This document shows positions 1 to 8,684 of a stretch of 64,000 nucleotides of DNA, piece after piece. Every line of letters starts with the position of its first letter. Position 1 is the first letter of the stretch. The stretch is from NCBI RefSeq assembly GCF_014652575.1, contig NZ_BMZB01000006.1:62001-126000 (forward strand), in the 5' to 3' direction. Position numbers and translations under genes: made by a program. A model generated the notes under the pieces. It had not been told where the DNA came from. It made no database searches and saw only the letters and a program-made list of their open reading frames with translations. Source of the DNA: Asticcacaulis endophyticus. Lineage in GTDB: Bacteria; Pseudomonadota; Alphaproteobacteria; Caulobacterales; Caulobacteraceae.

Positions 1-414
1 CCCGTCATTATTGGCCCCGGTCAGTATAACACCAATCAGGCCGTCACCATAAGCATCCGCCGCCGTTTCAAACAGAACATCAATGGACGGACGCGAAAAC
101 AGCACCGGCGCTTCGGACGACAGCGACAGTTCAAAACTGCGTTCCACCAGCAAATGATAGTCGGGCGGCGCGAAAAAGACGCATCCCCCCTCAATCGGGG
201 TTTTGTCCTCGGCTTCGACCACGCGCACCTGTGATTTTTCCTCAAACAGGGGGGCGATCAGGCTGCGGCGGTGCGGCGGCACATGGATAACGACCATGAT
301 CGGCAGGGGGTAGTCGGCGGGCAGGTGAGGCAGGATCGCCGACAGGGCTTTCAATCCCCCGGCCGACGCGCCGATGACCACGGCACGATAGGGTTTATGG
401 GCGGGCTCAGGCAT
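1..414 (-). CDS. cheB: Chemotaxis-type protein-glutamate methylesterase CheB, catalytic domain (partial, runs off the left edge)
   Basis: The visible 138 residues form the N-terminal part of a CheB methylesterase domain, which removes methyl groups from receptor glutamates. The reading starts MPEPAHKPYRAVVIGASAGG, carrying the nucleophile serine in GASAGG. It continues with the conserved histidine in VVIHVPPHRR and reaches TGANNDG, the segment with the catalytic aspartate, at the window edge. There is no N-terminal receiver domain, so this is a stand-alone esterase rather than canonical receiver-CheB. Its ATG shares one base with the cheR stop codon (TGATG), so the two are translationally coupled. 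It is the last visible gene of a response regulator/hybrid kinase/cheR/cheB operon. The rest of the gene lies outside the window. Confidence 0.93.
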   Translation of the reverse strand, partial: MPEPAHKPYRAVVIGASAGGLKALSAILPHLPADYPLPIMVVIHVPPHRRSLIAPLFEEKSQVRVVEAEDKTPIEGGCVFFAPPDYHLLVERSFELSLSSEAPVLFSRPSIDVLFETAADAYGDGLIGVILTGANNDG

Positions 415-1250
415 CAGATACCCCCGCGCTTCTGATACAGACGTTCATCGCGCGAAAATTCAGTGAATTCATCGGCATGGGGCGAAAAGCGCAGGGTTTC
501 CTTGGCCCCCAGCCCCAGAAAGCCATTGCGGGTCAGCGAGTCCTTGAACAGGCCGATGGCCCGGCCTTGCAGGTCGCGTGTAAAATAAATCAGCACATTG
601 CGGCAGGACACAAACTGGGTTTCCGCAAACACCGCGTCGGTCACTAGAGAATGGTCTGAAAATACCGTGCGTTTGCGCAAAGATTTATCGAAGGTCGCCG
701 CCCCATAGCCTGCCGTATAATAGTCCGACAGGGACGACTTGCCGCCCGACAGGCGGTGATTTTCGGTGAACAGCTTCATGCGTTCAAGGGCGTAGACGCC
801 CATCTCAGCCTTGCGCAGGGCGTCGGCATTGATGTCGGTGGCATAAAACATGGTCCGTTCCTCAAGCCCTTCCTCACGGAACAGGATGGCGAAGGAATAA
901 AGCTCCTCACCGCTGGAACAGCCCGCAATCCACACCTTGAGCGACGGATAGGTTTTAAGGTGCGGCACCACCTTTTCACGGATGGCCCGGAAATAGGCCG
1001 GGTCGCGAAACAACTCGGAGACCTGCACCGTCAGATACCCCAGCAACTCATCCATCATGCCGGATTCATTCAGCACCATATCCTGAAGCTGGGAGAAGGA
1101 GCGGCACCCGAACTGATCGCGGGCCTGGGTCAGGCGACGCTTGATCGACGCCAGAGCATAGTTCCTGAAATCATAGTGATATTTCAGGAAAATCGCCTCC
1201 AGCAGCAGGCGTAATTCTATGTCTTCGGTGCGGGCGATGGCGTTGGGCAT
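414..1250 (-). CDS. cheR: CheR-type protein-glutamate O-methyltransferase
   Basis: A 278-residue SAM-dependent methyltransferase that would methylate receptor glutamates. I chose the start MPNAIARTEDIELRL. An upstream in-frame ATG at 1352 lies inside the kinase gene and the added residues are not CheR-like. An N-terminal helical domain with IKRRLTQARDQFG is followed by the SAM-binding motif KVWIAGCSSGEELYSFAI, then FYATDIN, and FVSCRNVLIYFT near the C-terminus, all typical of CheR. It starts 16 bases after the hybrid kinase stop and overlaps cheB by one base. No chemoreceptor is present in the visible operon, so the pair may serve the kinase or act in a non-motility signalling circuit; that role is inference. 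Confidence 0.93.
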   Translation of the reverse strand: MPNAIARTEDIELRLLLEAIFLKYHYDFRNYALASIKRRLTQARDQFGCRSFSQLQDMVLNESGMMDELLGYLTVQVSELFRDPAYFRAIREKVVPHLKTYPSLKVWIAGCSSGEELYSFAILFREEGLEERTMFYATDINADALRKAEMGVYALERMKLFTENHRLSGGKSSLSDYYTAGYGAATFDKSLRKRTVFSDHSLVTDAVFAETQFVSCRNVLIYFTRDLQGRAIGLFKDSLTRNGFLGLGAKETLRFSPHADEFTEFSRDERLYQKRGGI

Positions 1251-1266
1251 GGGACTATTTTTTATC

Positions 1267-4200
1267 CTATCTCGGCATCCACACGCGCACCAGTGAGACC
1301 AGTTTTTCGACATCCAGCGGCTTGGCCATATAGTCATTGGCTCCGGCGTCAATGCAGCGTTCCTGATCGTCCTTCATGGCCTTGGCGGTCAGCATGATCA
1401 CCGGCAGTTTGGCCCAATCCGGGTTTTTCCTGATTTCGCGCGTGGCGGTCAGGCCGTCCATTTCCGGCATCATCACATCCATCAGCACCAGATCCACGGC
1501 GGTCTGCGGGGATTCCTGCGCCTCGGTCAGGGCCTCCAGCGCCTCACGGCCATTGCGGGCAATCTGGACGATGGCCCCCAGCGGTTCAAAGATGTTGGTG
1601 ACGGCATAGACATTGCGCACATCGTCTTCGACCACCAGAATCCGGCGTCCTTCCAGCATGGCGTCGCGGTTCTTGGCCTTTTTGATCATCTTTTGCTGTT
1701 CGGGCGACAATTCTGAGACGACCTTATGCAGGAACAGGGTGACCTCATCCAGCAGACGCTCCGGCGACTTGGCGCCCTTGATGATGATCGACTTGGAATA
1801 GCGGCGCAGTTTCTGCTCATCGGCGCTCGACAACTCACGGCCGGTATAGACGATGACCGGCGGGAAGGAATAGGCGTCCTCATGGCTTAAGGTTTCCAGC
1901 AGCGAATAGCCGGACTGATCAGGCAGAGACAAATCCAGTACCATGCAGTCAAACGTCTCTTCTTTAAGCTTTTCAAGACATTCGGCTGCGGTGCCGACCG
2001 CGACCGTTTCCACGTCTGTGGTTTGCAGCAGGCGGGCCACGCTGTCGCGTTGTACGTCGTCGTCCTCAACGATCAAAATCCGACGCACGCTGGCGGTCAG
2101 GCGCATCTCCAGCGCCTTAAAGGCGTCGACCAGTTCCTCACGCTTGACGGGCTTAAGCATGTAGCCGATCGCCCCCAGCGACAGGGCGGCATGGGTGTAG
2201 TCGTCGCCGGAGACCACATGGACCGGAATGTGGCGGGTGCGCGGATCGCGCTTGAGGCGGTCGAGCACGGACAAACCGGAATGATCGGGTAGGCCGACAT
2301 CCAGAACGACCGCCTGCGGCAGGTACTGACGTGCGACGCTGAGCGCGTCCTCAGCCGTGTGGGCCACCAGGCACTTAAAGTCCAGTTCGTGGGCCAGATC
2401 AAACAGGATGCGGGCAAAGGCCTCATCATCCTCGACCACCATGATGGTGCGACTGTCGGGCTCCAGCTTATCTCGATCATCCTGCGCCGCCGATGCGGTC
2501 AGCAAACTGTCGTCCATGGCCGTGCGGCTGGCCAGGGCCTTTTTCGCCCGTGACTTTGCGGTGGCAGTGGGCTGTTGCGCAGCCATGTCAGGGGTGACCG
2601 ACATCGGCAAGGCGTCGCGCACGGCAATACCTGTGGAATCATAGATGGCGGGGACGGTGACCGCAAAAGTCGAGCCCTGACCATAGGCGCTGTTCAGCGA
2701 TATGGCCCCGCCCAGCAACCGCGCCAGTTCGCGTGAGATCGACAGCCCCAGGCCCGTGCCGCCATATTTACGGCTGATGGTGCCGTCCGCTTGCCTGAAC
2801 GCATCAAAGACTGTGGCCTGATGGTCTTCCGAAATGCCGATACCGGTGTCGGTGACGCTGAATGATATCTGACCATCCGCCGCCATCTGAACCCGGAAGC
2901 GTACCTCGCCCCGCTCGGTGAATTTAAAGGCATTGGACAGCAGGTTTTTCAGGATCTGCTCAAGACGCAGCCGGTCGGTCTCAATCACCTCGGCCACACC
3001 CGGTTCAACAAAGGTACTGAATTTCAGCCCCTTATCGCCCGCGACCGGATCAAAGGTGCGTGTCATGTCACTAACAAGGCGTTTAATCGATACGGTTTCC
3101 GGCCGGATGTCCATCTGGCCGGCTTCGATCTTGGACAGGTCGAGAATATCGTTGATCAGCAACAAAAGGTCGTTGCCCGATGATTGAATAGTGCGGGCGA
3201 ACTTAATCTGTTCTTCGCTGAGATTGCCTTCGGGATTGTCGCCCAGAAGCTTGGCCAGAATAAGCGACGAATTGAGCGGGGTGCGCAGTTCGTGGGACAT
3301 GTTGGCTAGGAAGTCAGACTTATAGCGGCTGGCCTGTTCCAGTTCCTGAGCCTTGAGGGCGATTTCGGACTGTGATTGCTCCAGATTATCGCGCTGAACC
3401 TCCAGAAGCCGTGCCTGTTCGGACAACTGAACATTGGTCTGTTCCAGTTCGGCCTGCTGCTGTTCAAGGCGCAGTTGCGATTCGCGCAAAGCCCGGCTTT
3501 GTTCTTCGAGTTCTTCGTTATTTACGCGCAGTTCCTCAGATTGGGTCTGAAGTTCTTCGGACTGGCGTTGGGTTTCCTCCAGCAGGTTTTGCAGGGAGGC
3601 ACGGTAGTTGGCCGACTTAATCGCGACTGATACGGACTCCGCCGCCCGCTCCAGCAAGGCGCTGATTGTGAATGGCATAGGGTTGATGAAGCCCAGTTCA
3701 ATGACACCGTCGACCTGACCGTCCGAAGCCACGCCCACAAGGGCCAGATGCCGCGGTCGCCACTGTCCAAGGCTTGTCCCTACCATAAGGGCATCGTCGC
3801 CCGGCATGTTTTCAATGACGATGGCGCCACTCTTGAGCGCAGCCTGACCCGGCAGACCGTCACCGGGGCCAAAAGTCAGGGGCAGGTCGTTTTCTGGCGG
3901 TACGCCAAAGGTTGAAACCTGCTTGAAAATGCCACCATCCTTGGCATAAAACGCTGCCGCCTGAGCGCCGGTATATTTGGCCAGGAAACCCAGAATGTTC
4001 TTGCCCAGTTGATCGAGCCGAAGTTCGCCCAGCATGGCTTCGCTCAGGCCAACCTGAGCGGCCTGCAGCCAGGCCTGACGGCGACGCTCCATAGTAGAGC
4101 GGCGGATGATCACACCCACAATTATGGTCAGGATTAGTCCCAGAATGGCGGTCGTGATGACACTGACGACCGTCGCCCGGTAGGCTTTTTCCATTTCATT

Positions 4201-4761
4201 CAGGCGCTCGGTGCGTCTCTGGCGCTCAAATGATTGCATTTCCTGTATATGCAGGCGGATGGCATCCATGTGATTTTTGCCAAGGTGCTTATTGACCTCT
4301 TCTTGGGCGGCGCTTAACCCGCGGGTACGCCTTACATCAAGGGTGCGGGCCAGTTCGTCAGTCTTGGCGGCGATCAGCCCTCTCAGGATCGACAGCCGCT
4401 GCCGCTGGTTAGACGTGTCGGTCATCAACCGGTCAAGATTTGACAATTGCGCCTGAACGCCATTCAGGCCGGTGGAGTAAGGCGTCAGATAGGCACTGTC
4501 GCCGGTGATAATATAGCCGCGCTGTCCGGTTTCGGCATCCTTCATTGACGACATGACTTCGCTCAAGGCCAAAAGCACATCGTGGGTCTGCGTCACCTGG
4601 CGCGTGTCGCGGTTCAGGGTATGAATGTTATTATAGGAAATGGCACCGGTGATAACAAAGAACAGTCCGACAACGATCAGGCTTATCAATATACCGAGAT
4701 CAGCGCGTGCAGCTCGGTCAGATAGCGAAAGCTTAACAGTGTTCGGCATTTGAAACGGCAT
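1267..4761 (-). CDS. CHASE3/GAF hybrid sensor histidine kinase with three receiver domains
   Basis: An inner-membrane hybrid kinase of 1164 residues. Order: TM helix about 22-42; periplasmic CHASE3 domain (motif KDAETGQRGYIITGD, about 74-88); TM about 197-220; GAF-like domain about 235-385; long Gln/Glu-rich coiled coil about 388-480; HisKA with the phospho-accepting His490 in SHELRTPLN; HATPase with NLLSNAFKF, DTGIGIS and GGTGLGLS. Three receiver domains follow, with predicted phospho-aspartates D821, D943 and D1095. The second receiver has IIIKGAKSPERL where the usual Lys-Pro loop sits, so it may be degenerate. No HAMP domain is obvious. It is 51 bases downstream of the response regulator and leads into cheR and cheB. 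The signal it senses is unknown. Confidence 0.92.
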   Translation of the reverse strand: MPFQMPNTVKLSLSDRAARADLGILISLIVVGLFFVITGAISYNNIHTLNRDTRQVTQTHDVLLALSEVMSSMKDAETGQRGYIITGDSAYLTPYSTGLNGVQAQLSNLDRLMTDTSNQRQRLSILRGLIAAKTDELARTLDVRRTRGLSAAQEEVNKHLGKNHMDAIRLHIQEMQSFERQRRTERLNEMEKAYRATVVSVITTAILGLILTIIVGVIIRRSTMERRRQAWLQAAQVGLSEAMLGELRLDQLGKNILGFLAKYTGAQAAAFYAKDGGIFKQVSTFGVPPENDLPLTFGPGDGLPGQAALKSGAIVIENMPGDDALMVGTSLGQWRPRHLALVGVASDGQVDGVIELGFINPMPFTISALLERAAESVSVAIKSANYRASLQNLLEETQRQSEELQTQSEELRVNNEELEEQSRALRESQLRLEQQQAELEQTNVQLSEQARLLEVQRDNLEQSQSEIALKAQELEQASRYKSDFLANMSHELRTPLNSSLILAKLLGDNPEGNLSEEQIKFARTIQSSGNDLLLLINDILDLSKIEAGQMDIRPETVSIKRLVSDMTRTFDPVAGDKGLKFSTFVEPGVAEVIETDRLRLEQILKNLLSNAFKFTERGEVRFRVQMAADGQISFSVTDTGIGISEDHQATVFDAFRQADGTISRKYGGTGLGLSISRELARLLGGAISLNSAYGQGSTFAVTVPAIYDSTGIAVRDALPMSVTPDMAAQQPTATAKSRAKKALASRTAMDDSLLTASAAQDDRDKLEPDSRTIMVVEDDEAFARILFDLAHELDFKCLVAHTAEDALSVARQYLPQAVVLDVGLPDHSGLSVLDRLKRDPRTRHIPVHVVSGDDYTHAALSLGAIGYMLKPVKREELVDAFKALEMRLTASVRRILIVEDDDVQRDSVARLLQTTDVETVAVGTAAECLEKLKEETFDCMVLDLSLPDQSGYSLLETLSHEDAYSFPPVIVYTGRELSSADEQKLRRYSKSIIIKGAKSPERLLDEVTLFLHKVVSELSPEQQKMIKKAKNRDAMLEGRRILVVEDDVRNVYAVTNIFEPLGAIVQIARNGREALEALTEAQESPQTAVDLVLMDVMMPEMDGLTATREIRKNPDWAKLPVIMLTAKAMKDDQERCIDAGANDYMAKPLDVEKLVSLVRVWMPR

Positions 4762-4812
4762 CCCCCAAAAAATACAAAGTCTTACAGGTAAAAATTAAAG
4801 CGGTGAAGCCCC

Positions 4813-5184
4813 TTAAGCCGCCGCGTTTTGGGCTATGGCATCTAAGGTTGCCTGTAATTTTTCAATATTGACCGGCTTGACCAGATGATGGTGGAAACCG
4901 GCGTCTTCGGCCATCTGCCGGTGTTCGGGTTCGGCACGGCCGGTCTGGGCAATGAATACCGTCTCCGACAGGTGCGGCTGCGCGCGCATCAGGCGGCACA
5001 GGTCATAGCCGTTCATGCCGGGCAGGCCAATGTCCATGATGATGACGTGCGGCTTATACTCAGCAGCAGCCGCAATGGCGCTGTCGGCGGTGTGGCTGAA
5101 GCGGTAGTCGTGCCCAAACATTTCCACGATCCAGCCGGTCGTCTGGGCAAGGGCTTCGTTGTCCTCAACGATCAGAATCTTCAT
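4813..5184 (-). CDS. Single-domain response regulator (CheY-like)
   Basis: A 123-residue stand-alone receiver domain with no output domain. Acidic pocket residues lie in IVEDNE, the predicted phospho-acceptor is D51 in IIMDIGLPGMNG, the conserved threonine is T81 and the conserved lysine is K103 in VKPV. It is the first gene of the minus-strand operon with the hybrid kinase, cheR and cheB, so it is probably a phosphate shuttle or allosteric partner for that kinase. The 51-base gap to the kinase shows no clear terminator. Confidence 0.92.
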   Translation of the reverse strand: MKILIVEDNEALAQTTGWIVEMFGHDYRFSHTADSAIAAAAEYKPHVIIMDIGLPGMNGYDLCRLMRAQPHLSETVFIAQTGRAEPEHRQMAEDAGFHHHLVKPVNIEKLQATLDAIAQNAAA

Positions 5185-5583
5185 TGTGCAGTCCCCACGC
5201 GTGGCGCCATTTATAACCGAACAGGGCTATGGGCCGTTTTGATTTGATGGGGAAAGCTAGAGCATTTCAAAACGGCTGGCAATATTATAGGGGCGAAATT
5301 ATGGCTAACGTATCCCTGCTTATCGATTACTTATAATTTTTGCTTAAATTTTTTCAAAATAATGATGTGTATTTGCTTATGTGTTATTGTGTTTATTTTG
5401 ACACTATTTGCTTTGGTTTTAAAAATTAAACTGACTTTATAAGTGTAATTTATATTTATTTCTGCAAAGTCATTCTTATATATTCATTTATTTTCTGATG
5501 ATTAAAAGATTTAGTGATCCACAGCCTGCGCGTTATGATGGCTAAGACCGTTAAGGGATTCGGTCGCTGTAAGGTTTAAAGTC
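5185..5583. other. AT-rich divergent intergenic region
   Basis: A 399-base gap between the divergent response-regulator and MprF-like genes. From about 5280 to 5520 the sequence is strongly AT-rich, with runs of T and A such as AAATTTTTTCAAAATAATGA, against a high-GC background. It must hold both promoters. I found no open reading frame, clear operator or RNA gene in it. Confidence 0.6.
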
Positions 5584-7236
5584 ATGGCCACCCGGCTCAA
5601 CGTCAATCATCTTCTGATCGATGCGGCCACGCGCCTGGTCCCCAAGTTGTTCGGTATTTTGACGTTTGTGGCCGGGGTTGCCCTGCTGCTGCTGGTGCTG
5701 ACGCCGATCGACCCTGAGGCACTGCCGGTGGTACAGCGTCTGTTGCCGCTGGAACTGGTCGAAATTTCGCACATGGCGGGCACGGCGATTGCGGTACTGC
5801 TAATTCTGGTGGCGCGCGGTCTGTGGGAACGGGTCGATACCGCCTGGTATATGGCCATTGCGCTCCTGCTGTTGGGGGCGGTGGTGTCGCTGACGCGGGA
5901 ACTGGCGGTCGCCCCGGCGGTCGTGCTGGCGGTCTGTGCGGCCTTGCTGGTGCCGTGTAAGCAGGCCTTCCGGCGCAAGTCGCAATTGTTGACGCTTAAG
6001 GTACGGCCCCTGTGGATGGGGGTTATCGGCATGACCCTCCTGCTGATCGGGCTGGGCGGTTTCTATGCCTATGAGCAGGTGCCCTATGCCCACAAACTGT
6101 GGGGGCAGTTTGAATATGAGGCGTCCGTGTCGCGTTTCCTGCGCGGGCTGGTCATCATGGTGGTGACGGTTGGGGTATTTGCGCTCTACCGCCTGTTTGG
6201 GGTGGCCCGCGCCGCCCCGCCCATGCCGGATGAAGATGACCTGTCTGACCTGCATGAGGTGGTGTCGGAATCGGTGAACCCTCAGGCGTGGCTGGCCTTG
6301 CTGCGCGATAAGCACATCCTGTGGAGCGACGACCGTAAGGCGTTTGTGATGTATGGCATCAGCGGTAAGCAGTGGATCGTCATGGGTGAGCCGGTTGGCG
6401 ATGAAGCCCACCGCACGCAACTGTGCTGGCAGCTCAAGGACATGGCGTCGCTGGCCAAGGCCAAGCTGTCGTTTTATCAAATATCTCCGGCTATGCTGCC
6501 GCTGATTATCGATCTGGGCCTTACGCCCTATAAGATCGGTGAGGAGGCGATGGTCGATGTCAATGCCTTCACAACGGCGGGCAAAAAAGGCATCAATCTG
6601 CGCCAGACCCTGAAAAAATATGACGGCACCGCGACCTTTGAAGTCATTCCGCCCGAACAGATCGAGCCGGAACTGCCGCGGCTGCGTGAAGTCTCCGACA
6701 TCTGGCTGAAGTCCAAGGGCGCCAAGGAAAAGAAATATTCGCTCGGCTTTTTCGATGAGACCTATATCCGCCTGATGCCGGTCGCAGTGGTGCGCATGGA
6801 CGGTAAGATCATGGCTTTTGCCAATCTGTGGCCGACCGGCGATCGCAGTGAGCTTAGTCTTGACCTGATGCGTTATGACACCGACGCGCCGCACGGGATT
6901 ATGGAGTATCTGTTCCTGCAACTGATTTTCTACAGCCGTGATGCCGGGTATCGCTATTTCAGTCTGGGGTTGGCGCCGCTGGCCGGGCTTGAGGCCGGGC
7001 CGCTCAGCCCGTTGTGGTCCAAGCTGGGGTCGCTGATCTATACGTTCGGGGGGGAGATTTACAATTTCGAGGGCCTGCGGGCCTATAAGGAAAAGTTCCG
7101 ACCGCAGTGGCAGCCACGCTATTTCGCCATTGCCGGTCGCGAGACGGCGCTGGTGCCTGCCCTGATCGCGCTGGCAGCGCTTGGGGTTAAGTCCGACAAA
7201 CCGCATCCGGCGAAGGCTCTGGTTAAGAAAGCGTAA
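5584..7236 (+). CDS. MprF/LpiA-like phosphatidylglycerol lysyltransferase (DUF2156) with shortened membrane part
   Basis: A 550-residue membrane protein that would transfer an amino acid, classically lysine from Lys-tRNA, to phosphatidylglycerol and so lower the surface negative charge. About six hydrophobic segments occupy residues 20-205. The cytoplasmic synthase (DUF2156) domain fills about 225-520, with LSLDLMRYDTDAPHGIMEYL, FSLGLAPLAGLEAG and the signature FEGLRAYKEKFRPQWQPRY. Full-length MprF proteins are about 840 residues with a larger flippase domain, so this is the short synthase-type form. No acvB/virJ-like lipase partner follows, as it does in some rhizobia. Amino-acid specificity cannot be read here. 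Confidence 0.85.
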   Translation: MATRLNVNHLLIDAATRLVPKLFGILTFVAGVALLLLVLTPIDPEALPVVQRLLPLELVEISHMAGTAIAVLLILVARGLWERVDTAWYMAIALLLLGAVVSLTRELAVAPAVVLAVCAALLVPCKQAFRRKSQLLTLKVRPLWMGVIGMTLLLIGLGGFYAYEQVPYAHKLWGQFEYEASVSRFLRGLVIMVVTVGVFALYRLFGVARAAPPMPDEDDLSDLHEVVSESVNPQAWLALLRDKHILWSDDRKAFVMYGISGKQWIVMGEPVGDEAHRTQLCWQLKDMASLAKAKLSFYQISPAMLPLIIDLGLTPYKIGEEAMVDVNAFTTAGKKGINLRQTLKKYDGTATFEVIPPEQIEPELPRLREVSDIWLKSKGAKEKKYSLGFFDETYIRLMPVAVVRMDGKIMAFANLWPTGDRSELSLDLMRYDTDAPHGIMEYLFLQLIFYSRDAGYRYFSLGLAPLAGLEAGPLSPLWSKLGSLIYTFGGEIYNFEGLRAYKEKFRPQWQPRYFAIAGRETALVPALIALAALGVKSDKPHPAKALVKKA

Positions 7237-7353
7237 ATTTTGTGTGCAAAAACCCGCATCATCCCTATGTTTGATGCGTCGGGTGCATTGACCAAGGCTA
7301 CCACGGCGCGACATTAGGGGGATAAAGACTGCACTTGATTGGGAGTAACGGGT

Positions 7354-8229
7354 TTGGCGTTTAAACAGGCATCTGGGCCAGCACGCATTTTGGTGTTCGG
7401 CAACGAAAAAGGCGGGGCTGGCAAATCAACGGTCGCCATGCACATCGCCGTGGCCCTGCTGCATCAGGGAAAGTCGGTGGCCTTCATCGATCTTGATCTG
7501 CGCCAACGCTCACTGGCGCGCTTTTTCTCCAACCGCAAGGCGTGGACGGAGGCTAACCAGAAAACCCTGCCGCAGGCGTTTGAGCCCTTCCTGCATGAAA
7601 CGCCCGCCAAACTGGTCGATGCCCCCGAAGACGTAGCGGTAGCCGCCTTTGACCGCGCGCTGGGGGAAGCGCTGGCAACCTGTGATATGATCGTCATCGA
7701 CACGCCGGGCGGAGATTCGGCCATGTCGCGCCGCGCCCATATGTGCGCCGACCTGATCCTGACGCCGATGAACGACAGCTTTATCGACTTTGACCTGTTG
7801 GGGCAGGTCGATCCGGTCACCCTCGACCTCAAGCGCCCCTCCATCTATTCCGAAACCGTATGGAATGCCCGTAAGCACCGCGCCATTGAAAACGGCCAGA
7901 GCATCGATTGGGTCGTTCTGCGCAACCGTCTGGCCACAACCGAAGCCCGTAACCGTAAGCGGGTCGATGAGCGGGTCGCTGCCTTATCTAAGCGCGTCGG
8001 TTTCCGGGTTTCGGCGGGTTTGCGCGACCGGGTGATTTATCGTGAGCTTTTCCCGTTTGGTCTGACGGTGGCCGATTTGAGCAGCGATGTCCGGCCGGTG
8101 GCGGTATCTCTGGCCCATGTGGCCGCGCGTCAGGAATTGCGCAGCGTGATGATTGAGCTTAATCTCGAACAGGGTGCCCAGATTGCGGGCGCCGTGGATG
8201 AGGATGAGCGCGAACGCGTTCAGGCGTAG
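7354..8229 (+). CDS. mipZ: MipZ, ParA-family ATPase positioning the division site
   Basis: A P-loop ATPase that in Caulobacter forms a gradient from the poles through ParB and inhibits FtsZ assembly, placing the Z-ring at midcell. The reading shows the deviant Walker A KGGAGKST at residues 19-26, FIDLDLRQRSLARFF, IDTPGGDS, TPMNDSFIDFDLLG and VVLRNRLATTEARNRKR with RVIYRELFPFGLT. These match what I recall of Caulobacter MipZ very closely. I chose the TTG at 7354 because GGGAG lies 8 bases upstream; a TTG at 7339 is the alternative. The J-domain gene begins immediately after its stop. It is the strongest taxonomic marker in the window. Confidence 0.95.
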   Translation: MAFKQASGPARILVFGNEKGGAGKSTVAMHIAVALLHQGKSVAFIDLDLRQRSLARFFSNRKAWTEANQKTLPQAFEPFLHETPAKLVDAPEDVAVAAFDRALGEALATCDMIVIDTPGGDSAMSRRAHMCADLILTPMNDSFIDFDLLGQVDPVTLDLKRPSIYSETVWNARKHRAIENGQSIDWVVLRNRLATTEARNRKRVDERVAALSKRVGFRVSAGLRDRVIYRELFPFGLTVADLSSDVRPVAVSLAHVAARQELRSVMIELNLEQGAQIAGAVDEDERERVQA

Positions 8230-8679
8230 ATGATTTATATTCTGGGTGCGCTGCTGGGTGGGTTTGCCCTTCTGGTCTGGTTGGGGCGTAAGGCAAACGC
8301 CGGTAAGCTGAAGCCCGGGCCGTGGATTCGTCAGGGCGGCACCATCAATGCCTTATTGGCGCTGATGACGCTGATTTCAGGAGGTATGAGCGTGTTTCGA
8401 GGACAGTGGATCATCGGTGGCGCACTTATCCTGCTGGCGCTGGCCTTTTTAGGCGGCACACGCTTTCGTTATGAAGGCGACAAAAGCCCGCAACCGGCGC
8501 GCACCGACATGACGCGGGCGGGGGCGTTCAAGGTTTTGGGCCTGAGCGAAGGGGCCGATCGTAAAACCATATTGAGCACCTATCGCCGACTGATGAAGGA
8601 TGCTCACCCGGACCTGGGTGGCACCAAGGAAAAGGCCGCAGCGCTCAATGCCGCGCGCGATATTCTGCTGAAATCCTGA
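8230..8679 (+). CDS. Membrane-anchored J-domain protein
   Basis: A 149-residue protein with N-terminal hydrophobic segments (about 3-18, 38-52 and 60-75) and a C-terminal J-domain holding the HPD tripeptide at 126-128 (LMKDAHPDLGG). J-domains stimulate the ATPase of DnaK-type chaperones, and this one would recruit them to the inner membrane. The architecture resembles TIM14/DnaJ-like membrane proteins. The ATG follows the mipZ TAG with no gap, so the two are translationally coupled. The specific client is unknown. Confidence 0.9.
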   Translation: MIYILGALLGGFALLVWLGRKANAGKLKPGPWIRQGGTINALLALMTLISGGMSVFRGQWIIGGALILLALAFLGGTRFRYEGDKSPQPARTDMTRAGAFKVLGLSEGADRKTILSTYRRLMKDAHPDLGGTKEKAAALNAARDILLKS

Positions 8680-8684
8680 CAGGC

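Noticed and set aside
5800-7314. A long (504-codon) reading frame on the minus strand opposite the MprF-like gene
   Set aside because: It is the antisense frame of a well-supported membrane/synthase gene, rich in Arg, His and Gln as expected from a shadow, with no recognisable motif or ribosome site.
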